DNA from: Chara braunii
Lineage: Eukaryota; Streptophyta; Charophyceae; Charales; Characeae
Reading direction: 5' to 3'
NCBI GenBank assembly: GCA_003427395.1
Contig: BFEA01001164.1
Span: 27,398 to 51,649 of the forward strand
Length of the DNA stretch: 24,252 nt
The translations under genes were made by a program, and so were the position numbers. Position 1 is the stretch's first letter. Every line of letters begins with the position of its first letter. The notes below the pieces were generated by a model. That model did not search any database, had not been told where the DNA came from, and worked only from the letters and a program-made list of their open reading frames with translations. This document shows positions 17,888 through 24,252 of this stretch, piece after piece.

Positions 17888-20395
17888 ATGGACCAGGGAT
17901 CAGGCCCGCCGGCGCAAACCTCAGTGGGCGACCTCCCTCGAATCAGGGCTTTACTCGATAGTTGCTACGATGATGGTTTGTTCCCAGAAACCACGTTCTC
18001 CCATGGAGATGTGGAAATCGTGGACGGAATCGGCTACCTCAACATCAATGAGGAGGTCGACGCCGCAACCGTAGCTTGGCTCAAAGAAAGGACTGTTATC
18101 GCCATCTTCGAGTCCAGAGCCGAGAGTTTCTCTGTCGCCCAGAGGGAACAGTTCATAAGGATTTACGAGGATGCATGGTTCGAGGACCCTAATTTTAACC
18201 CCTCACTGAAAAGCAGCCGAACACATGGCGAAGGGCCGAACATCCTAACCCCTCACTGAAAAGCAGCCGAACACATGGCGAAGGGCCGAACATCCTATCT
18301 TATGTCGCCCGTACAGCCCAAATCGCCCAGTGGATGATATCCAAGGGACGGGACACAATCCCAACCAGGCAGGGACCAGTCAGAGTCTCATTCAGACCGT
18401 GGATGACCCAGCAGGAGCTCAACGACCTGAGAGACGCAGAAGCAAGGGCTAGATACCGTATTATAGCCCTAAGGGTTCCACTCGGAGCCATGTTCTCATT
18501 GAGGGATGCAGTTAGTAAACTGATAGGGCCGATCCAGCACATGCACCCTCCGGACAAGAACGAACCTCGGTTGGGGAATGTGAAGATAGACTGTCACCCA
18601 TCGGCTAGAGACAACTTTCTCGAATGGATTGTTCTCCGCCGTCCCATGGGTCAAGCCATGCACATACAGCTTGCCAACCACGACACTTCCTTCTGTCAGA
18701 AGTGTCTTTGGTGGTATCATCATGAATTCGATCCCAAATGTCCGAGATTTAACGAGCCCGTGCCCGCGGGTAGGCGGTCAAGAGGTAGAGGAAGGGGTCG
18801 TAATCAAGGAGTCCGTCACCCTTCCCCCTCTCCCAGACAGACGCAGCTTCACCCGGCTTCCTCCTCACATCCCCCCCCTGCTCCAACCTCGAGACCCCTT
18901 CCTGCTGCACCTCACACCCTTGCGCCGGTCCGACCACCCATCATGCCCCATGCCCATGTCCCAATCCGACCACAGGGGATGCAATCCATCAGACCCCCCA
19001 CTGCCCAAGCCGCCTACCAGCCGCGTCCCGCACCTTCCGTCCCTCCTCATGCAGCACTGCTACCAGGCACAGCAGCACCTTGTCACCTTAGCACCCGTCT
19101 CTGGGGTAGGTGCCAGCTCACACACCCCCTTACCCCCACCCCCCTTGCCCCCTCATAGCCAACACCCGGCATCGAACTTCTTCCAATCCTCCCCATTAAT
19201 CTCCTTAGCCCGCCCTGCTACCCCCCCCCCACTGCAACTAGGGACCCCCATCCACAATCCCCAGTCTTATACCTTTGCTACTCCCCCCCCTCCTTCTCTC
19301 AGACCACCAGTACCTACGGACCTGCCCAGTCATAGACCCAGAACCGACTCTTCTACTCTTCCCCCTGGAACTAGCGGGTACAGGTCCTACCCCAACCCGA
19401 CTTTCGATCCCCAACCCACCCTATCCTTGGGACCAGCCGTCGGCCTTGGCCACACCACGAGTGCAGAGTACAGACCAGCAGCCAGACCATTGACCGAGCA
19501 AGTCAGCAGGGCCGCCGAAGAGAGCATGGCGGCAGCAAGAATCTAAGCAGACACTGCTATGAGGGATGCTAGACCCGTTCTGCGGACCCCTTTCAAGCAG
19601 CGCCGAATCAATGAGGACGAAGAAGGCCTTATTACGCAGGAGGAGGAGGAAGCGGAAGTCGACTTTTTCTCCATTCCTGTCTCACAAGCCCGGAGTCCAG
19701 GTACGGTGCCTTCAGGCCCACTTGCAGTTACACCAGCGGCAGTCGGATCAAGTATCACAATGCAACCGTCTAGCAGCAGGGGCCAAGGAACTACGATCAG
19801 ACATCAGCTAGTCTTGCCGTGCTGCATGCTCACCCCACAGGGAGTTAAATTCATGGCCAGGAGAACGGAGAAGGGGCTCCTGGCCATTCCTACCATAGCG
19901 GTGAGCTCATCCCCTACCACCAAGGAGGCAATCAAGGCCGTCGCTGCCACATTTATTGCAGACCGGTTTCCTTTCAGTCTGGTGCCCGGGATTCGGATCG
20001 GTAGGAAGACTGTTGCTGCAACAACAGGAGGTAGTTGGTATTTTTCGATTGGGGTTATTGATGCTAAAATAGTGCTGGATACAGCCGCGCTCCTAGCTAC
20101 TCAGGGGATTGTGTGGCTACCCACTACCTGGTTAGCCTCAACAAGCACGAAAGAGCTTCAGGAAACGTTCCTCACTGAAGACATCAACGCCAAATTAGTG
20201 GCTGAATTCTGCATCTCTCTCGCCACGGACAAGCAACCCCACTCTGTTGGATTTCGAAACCTGCTAATGACCCCGTGGGCAGCACCAACAGATGCAGAGG
20301 CAAACAGACGGCCCAGAGCTTTGAGGCAACCTACGGAGGACACACAGCGGATCCAAGACCAGCCCGCTTCTACTGCCATTAATGCCCAGTCTTAG
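17888..20395 (+). pseudogene. LINE-D ORF1 (gag-like nucleic-acid-binding protein), broken
   Basis: The first ATG of the aligned frame is 17888 (MDQGSG). Order: N-terminal domain (CYDDGLFP, WLKERTVIAIF, EQFIRIYEDAWFEDP); MHPPDKNEPRLGNVKIDC; zinc knuckle CQKCLWWYHHEFDPKC at 18694-18741 (CX2CX4HX6C); Arg/Gly tract GRRSRGRGRGR; about 250 residues rich in Pro/Ser; then from about 19550 the C-terminal domain with VPGIRIGRKT and LVAEFCISLATDKQ. Lesions: an exact 50-bp tandem duplication (18197-18296) shifts the frame, the frame changes again within 18780-19157, and TAA stands at 19544-19546. Discounting the duplication, about 819 codons. It should coat LINE RNA. The N- and C-terminal domains match no family I can name. 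Confidence 0.8.
18197..18296 (+). repeat. Exact 50-bp tandem duplication in LINE-D ORF1
   Basis: 18197-18246 and 18247-18296 are identical. Fifty is not a multiple of three, so the first copy leads to a stop at 18257-18259 while the second copy reads on in the ORF1 frame (GPNILSYVARTAQ). LINE-BC has a single copy (EGPNVMSYVARSPE). It is either a recent slippage event or an assembly error. Confidence 0.9.
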
Positions 20396-22980
20396 GATCG
20401 CATCCTGGAATGTCCGGGGTCTCAGTGACTCCCCAGGCAGGCAGAAGAGGCCACGGCTGAAGACCTGGTTCCATGAGCAAAAACTACAGGCCATCCTCTT
20501 GCAGGAGACTAAATTTGACCAAGGCAAGCTGCAACAACATGCTGGGTGGTGGAGAGGACGCCAATTGTGGGCGCCCGCCGAAGGTACTCGAGGAGGCTGT
20601 GCCATCCTGCTGCATAGACAGTTTGAAGCGGAGATCTTGGATCAGGATGCGTACATATGGGGACACTGGGCCTGGATGCAGCTACGCATGGGCAAAGAAA
20701 CCTGGCTGTTGATGACTGTCTATGCGCCGTCTGAGCCCCGGGAGCGCATATCTTTTTTTGAGGAGTTACCAGCCATAATCCCCAACGCAGACAATATAGT
20801 CTTGGCGGGAGATTTCAATACCACGCTCGTTCCCGGTCTGGACTCCCCAGACGTTGCCCCCAGGAAAACAGATGTTGTCATGCTCTCTAACCTTATGGCG
20901 GAACAAGGCCTGGTGGACTCATACCGGACCACACATCCTGCGGACCCAGGTTTCACCTGGTTCTCGTCGCAGAAGATAGGCAACAGCCCCCCCCCTAAAA
21001 GGAGGCTGGACCTGGTCCTTACCAAAGGGGCAGCATGGGATGCTCTGGTTTCCATCAGCTGTATCATTGAAACGGTCTCGGACCACCGCCCCTTGGTGGC
21101 GGTCTTCGAGCTTGTCAATCAGCTCGAAAGAGGACCAGGTACTTTTCGCCTGAATACAGATCTTCTCAATCAGCAAGGGATCCTGGACTGGGTGGCAGCT
21201 CATTGGCGGGATTGGCAGCAAACCAAGAATGATTTTGAGACAGAGGAGTTGTGGCTGCAAACAGGACTCAGAATCACTACCAGGGCTCTGGATGTCTTCT
21301 CAAGGATACAGGCCAGAGGTAGAAGACAACACGAACAAGAGTGCAGAAGGGAAATAGCAGAAGCGGAAGTGGAACTCGAGGCGGAACCACTAGCAGAAAT
21401 TTATTGGCAGCACAGGAGGGACAGGTGGCTACAAAAACTGGAAGATTTGCAGGTGGAACAGCATGTCATTTGGGCTCAGAGGGCGCAGGAAAAGGGGGTA
21501 ATAATTGCGGACCGTATGACAAAGGAAACTTTTCAGCGCATCTGCCCCCCGAGGCAGAATGCGTTGATTAGGGAACTTCATCACCCCTTTTATGCGGAAG
21601 CTGCACCGGCAAAGGACTCATATTCTATTGGGATGTATGCGCTAACTTATTTTCGGGACATTCTCACATCAAGGCGGGAGCCTGATCTCTCACTGCAGCA
21701 GCTCCAAGAGGAGCACGATCTCTGGCAGTTTACGGCAGTGAAACTCCCCCTGGAAGGCAGGCAAAAGCTGGAGGAACCCTTTACCCTGAATGAGTTATGG
21801 GCAGCGGTCAAGAGTATGGCACACGGCAAAAGTCCAGGCTCTGACGGCCTACCTGTAGAATTTTATGAGTCAACATGGGACCTTCTGGGCCCGGAGCTGC
21901 TATCCATCTACAACAAGATTTTTGATGGGGGTAGCCTGACTGATGACATGAAGAAAGGCATCATCACCCTCATCTATAAGAAGGGAGACAAATGTAACAT
22001 CCGTAATTGGCGGCCCATTTCCAGACTTAATGTCTCATACAAGATTCTAGCTAAGCTGCTCGCTAGGAGGCTCAGCCCCTACTTACCACACCTGGTCCAC
22101 CCTGATCAGGGAGCCTTCGTCCAAGGACGCTCGATTGCAGAAAACATTATGATGGCAGTGGGTGCACTTGAGATAGTCCAGCGTGAGAACAGACAGGTCC
22201 TTGTTGCAATGCTAGACCTGGAGAAGGCGTATGACCGCGTCAACTGGTCCTTCGTGCTAGCAACTTTGGAACACATGGGCTTTGGTCCAAGATTCCAACA
22301 GTCTGTAAAGGAGCTATACAGGGATGCAACAGCGACCGTCAATGTCAACGGGTTTCAATCTCCCTCTTTCACTCTGTCGAGGTCCCTCCGTCAAGGTTGC
22401 CCCCTCGCCTCCCTTCTCTTTACTTTGCAGATGGAGGTGCTTCTAACTCTCTACGGGCATCACCAAAGATCCAAGGGCTGGACCTGGGCAACGGGGAGCA
22501 GATGAAGACAGGCGCCATCGCAGACGATCTTCTGCTGGTCATCGAAGCGGTCCCAGAGACGACCCGGGAGGTGAAAAGTCTGCTGGATAGTTATGCAGCC
22601 CTTTCTGTTAACTGGGAGAAGTCTGTTTACTTCCTCCCAAGTGATTATGAGCTCACCGGACAAGACTGGGGAATGAGAAGAGTCCCACCGGACGTCTCGG
22701 AGCGGTATCTGGGCGTTCAAGTTTCTCTAACCGATGCTAGGCCCAAGCAGCAGACCATCCTTCAAGCCCGTGTCAGGTCCTGCCTTCAGAAATGCAGAAG
22801 AGCAGTTGGAGTATCGCTGTTAGGCCGAGCAACCCTAATCACCGCCGCGGTCTTCGCACAGATTTGGTTTGTTGCTGCTGTGTGTTTGATAGCTAAGCCA
22901 ACTGTCAGAGCTCTAACCACTGATGCAGCACGCGAAGGAGGACCAGGGGTTCATATCAAAATGTGCTTGGTCCAAAGTCT
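20382..22980 (+). pseudogene. LINE-D ORF2 (endonuclease and RT, C-terminus missing)
   Basis: Starts MPSLRIASWNVRGL inside the last 14 nt of ORF1. The endonuclease is complete by motif: N10 (SWN), E42 (LLQETK), VYAPSE, D144/N146 (GDFNT), RRLDLVL at about 208, and S233-D234-H235. The RT follows: KSPGSDGLPVEFY, LIYKKGDKCNIRNWRPIS, DQGAFVQGRSIAENI, motif A MLDLEKAYDRVNW, RQGCPLASLL, and then a frameshift near 22440-22450. The second frame (to 22999 formally) has motif C as AIADDLLLV (about 22517), NWEKSVYFLP and RYLGVQVSL. The sequence stops in the thumb; the zf-RVT and C-terminal parts seen in LINE-A and LINE-BC are absent. One frameshift plus truncation make it inactive. Confidence 0.88.
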
Positions 22981-23006
22981 AAAAAAAAATAAAAAATAAA
23001 AAAAAA
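22981..23006 (+). repeat. A-rich tail of LINE-D
   Basis: A-runs broken by single T, directly after ORF2 sequence and directly before the right TSD copy. It lacks an AATAAA at the normal distance upstream. Confidence 0.7.
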
Positions 23007-23043
23007 TGCAATAAAGTTTCAAGCTTTCCACAAAAAAAAAAAA
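23007..23043 (+). other. LINE-A 3' terminus with polyadenylation signal and poly(A)
   Basis: TGCAATA (right TSD copy of LINE-D) then AAGTTTC...CCAC and A12 (23032-23043). AATAAA at 23010-23015 lies 16 nt before the tail. The LINE-BC 3' end has the same layout, so this is the true family 3' end and belongs to LINE-A. Confidence 0.75.
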
Positions 23044-23057
23044 GTATGTCCTCTATT
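23043..23057 (+). repeat. Target-site duplication of LINE-A, right copy
   Basis: Exact match to 818-832, directly after the poly(A). The sequence beyond (AGCCAATAAATAAAA) is host flank. Confidence 0.85.
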
Positions 23058-23496
23058 AGCCAATAAATAAAATAATAAGAGGGCTTGTGTGATCAGCCCA
23101 TCGTTTTACTGTACATCCTCACCTGGTCCATCCCATTGGGTTCATTTGCGCGAGATGAGGGGATCCTCACAGGAGAGAGAGAGCTCTCGTGGATGCAATT
23201 TTTTTGAGGGGATCCTAATGACAACCGAGTTTGAGCATATGCCCGTCGTCGAACAGATCGAAGGGGGGGGGGAAAGAAAAAGAAAAAAGAAAAAAAAAAG
23301 GTGTCGAGGGTGTAGTGAGGTTGCGGGAGAGTGCATACTCGCACAAGGGCTTTTTTCGACTGAGCTCTGGATGTGACTGCGGTCAGATGCATCTCTTTGC
23401 GTGATGACCGTAATTCCAGTCAGATACGTTTAGGAAAGTTCCGGTACTGTGCCACTGAAGTGAAGGAAGATGTAGGGGGAGAGATGGACGGGTACC
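23058..23496. other. Gene-free host flank
   Basis: AT-rich at the left, with a purine-rich low-complexity stretch at about 23261-23300 (GGGGGGGGAAAG, AAAAAGAAAAAAGAAAA). No coding frame is supported. Confidence 0.5.
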
Positions 23497-23592
23497 TTCT
23501 TCCCCCGAATACAACGTACGCTCATTATAGCTGTATTTAGACTGAAGGATACCCCAAATTCACCTATAATGACCGTACGTTGTGGGGGGAGT
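23497..23592. repeat. Small foldback element, about 95 bp
   Basis: Left arm 23511-23530 (ACAACGTACGCTCATTATAG) and right arm 23564-23583 are reverse complements with one mismatch. The C5 and G6 runs just outside extend the pairing. It could be a MITE, but only one copy is in view. Confidence 0.6.
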
Positions 23593-23608
23593 GACAAAAA
23601 ACAGAACG

Positions 23609-23778
23609 GGGGCCAAGTCCCACTAGCAGCGTTGAGCTACCTCAACGCCCGCCCGAATCTGGACGTGTTTGTGAGGACGTGCTGTTCAGGAAACTCAACA
23701 CCATTTCTGCACATCTCCGCAAAAACGTCCACATTCAGGCGTTGAGGTAACTCAACGCTGCTAGTGGGACTTGGCCCC
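23609..23778. mobile_element. Foldback (MITE-like) element, copy 2
   Basis: Terminal inverted repeats GGGGCCAAGTCCCACTAGCA (from 23609) and its exact complement (to 23778), continuing inward with the GTTGAG..CTCAACGCC arms. The core matches copy 1 (136-295). Total 170 bp, no coding capacity. The ends are far better preserved than in copy 1. No clear TSD can be fixed, because flanking G and C runs blur the edges. Confidence 0.8.
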
Positions 23779-23836
23779 GGGAAGGAACATGGAAGACACG
23801 GATAAATCGAGAAATGGAAGGGGGAAAAAAAAAAAA
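23779..23836 (+). mobile_element. SINE 3' tail fragment
   Basis: GACACGGATAAATCGAGAAATGG, a short purine stretch, then A13. The block differs by one base from the end of the tRNA-Lys-like SINE at 13976-14212 (minus strand). The tRNA-like head is absent here; the preceding DNA is foldback copy 2, which may have replaced or interrupted the body. Confidence 0.55.
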
Positions 23837-24154
23837 AGCAAAGGAAGGCCTAGCCCCTACCTAGGTGAGGTGGCCTCCGGCTGTAATCGACGGCCAAAGC
23901 TTCCTCGTATCAACGTGTGTGCACGGACAGGAGCTTTACGTTGGGAAAAGAAAAACAGACACAAAGGACAAAGAAGAAGAAAGAGCTTTCTCGGATTGAA
24001 GGCCACCGAGGCTCGATTAGTACATGGGAACCGCTTCCTCACAGGGGAACACGGTTGCTGGATTCGCGGATCAGTGATCAACCGCCTTTACCTACTCCAG
24101 CCTACTTAAGCCTCAGATCTGACGGTTATCCAATCCATTACGACGCCTGCCTCC

Positions 24155-24158
<4 letters not shown>
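23837..24158. other. Gene-free stretch before the microsatellite
   Basis: A 112-codon frame (23771-24109, +) runs through here, but it starts in the foldback element and the SINE tail and is Lys/Arg-rich because of A-runs. I see no supported gene. Confidence 0.45.

Positions 24159-24252
<94 letters not shown>
24159..24252. repeat. Compound microsatellite (TC)n(TG)n at window end
   Basis: TC repeats at 24159-24187 pass into TG repeats through 24252. A dinucleotide run at the edge probably explains where the assembly stops. Confidence 0.95.

Larger units (their letters stand above)
17095..23006 (+). mobile_element. LINE-D, youngest-looking LINE, 3'-short with A-rich tail
   Basis: Order: 5' UTR 17095-17887, ORF1 17888-20395, ORF2 20382-about 22980, A-rich tail 22981-23006. 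Its first bases resemble the LINE-BC 5' end, so the 5' end appears complete. ORF2 stops in the RT thumb, about 450 codons short of LINE-BC, and is followed directly by A8TA6TA9-type sequence and the TSD. This is the reverse of the usual 5' truncation and fits premature polyadenylation of the template RNA. It has fewer lesions than the other copies. Confidence 0.8.
833..23042 (+). mobile_element. LINE-A, 5'-truncated, host of the two nested LINEs
   Basis: This is the outermost and most decayed LINE. Its own sequence is 833-4859, then 16884-17094, then 23014-23043 with the poly(A); the rest is LINE-BC (4858-16870) and LINE-D (17095-23006), each bounded by its own TSD. LINE-A lacks ORF1 and the first part of the endonuclease. 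With the inserts set aside its 3' UTR is about 450 bp and ends GCAATAAAG, about 16 bases, poly(A). The BC 3' end looks alike: both have a TGTGAGG..CCCGGCCTC block followed by GCAAT(A/C)AAGTTT just before the tail. The element is non-functional. Confidence 0.82.

Noticed and set aside
768-23382. GCGGTCAGAT at about 770 and 23379 as an outer duplication around the nest
   Set aside because: A 10-base match, wrongly ordered relative to the 15-bp TSD; taken as chance.
23771-24109. 112-codon Lys/Arg-rich frame
   Set aside because: It begins in the foldback terminal repeat and SINE tail, and its composition comes from A-runs.

Overview
The window looks like repeat-dense nuclear DNA of a eukaryote, most likely a green plant or streptophyte alga. 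The evidence is LINEs of the apurinic-type endonuclease plus reverse transcriptase class with a C-terminal zf-RVT zinc knuckle, tRNA-derived SINE heads, foldback elements, an LTR-type U3 with TATA box and purine tract, a minisatellite with an assembly gap, and a terminal (TC)n(TG)n microsatellite. I cannot name the species. No convincing host gene is visible.

The main result is a nest of three copies of one LINE family, resolved by target-site duplications (TSDs). LINE-A (+) is a 5'-truncated, heavily decayed copy. It starts in the endonuclease domain at about 833 and ends in a poly(A) at 23032-23043. Its TSD is a 15-bp repeat at 818-832 and 23043-23057. Two other copies interrupt its 3' UTR. 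LINE-BC (-) spans 4858-16870, from a poly(A) seen as T20 at 4858-4877 to a 5' end at 16870, with a TSD at 4847-4859 and 16871-16883. LINE-D (+) spans 17095-23006 with a 7-bp TSD (TGCAATA) at 17088-17094 and 23007-23013. With the inserts set aside, the A 3' UTR becomes continuous and resembles the 3' end of BC.

BC is itself split inside ORF1 by a composite insertion at about 10347-14880. From left to right the insertion holds: GC-rich gene-free DNA; a minisatellite of about 54 bp with a 150-N gap; a minus-strand LTR-like U3 with TATA box and adjoining polypurine tract; two SINE-like pieces tail to tail, one with a tRNA-Lys-like head; and GC-rich hairpin DNA.

Family architecture read from BC and D: 5' UTR, ORF1 of about 820 codons (N-terminal domain, CX2CX4HX6C knuckle, Arg/Gly tract, long disordered region, conserved C-terminal domain), then ORF2 (endonuclease, RT, zf-RVT) starting just before the ORF1 stop. 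All copies carry stops and frameshifts. D is the best preserved, and its endonuclease motifs are intact.

Outside the nest lie two related foldback elements (136-295 and 23609-23778), a tRNA-derived SINE head (544-630), a second small foldback (23497-23592) and a SINE tail (about 23780-23835).
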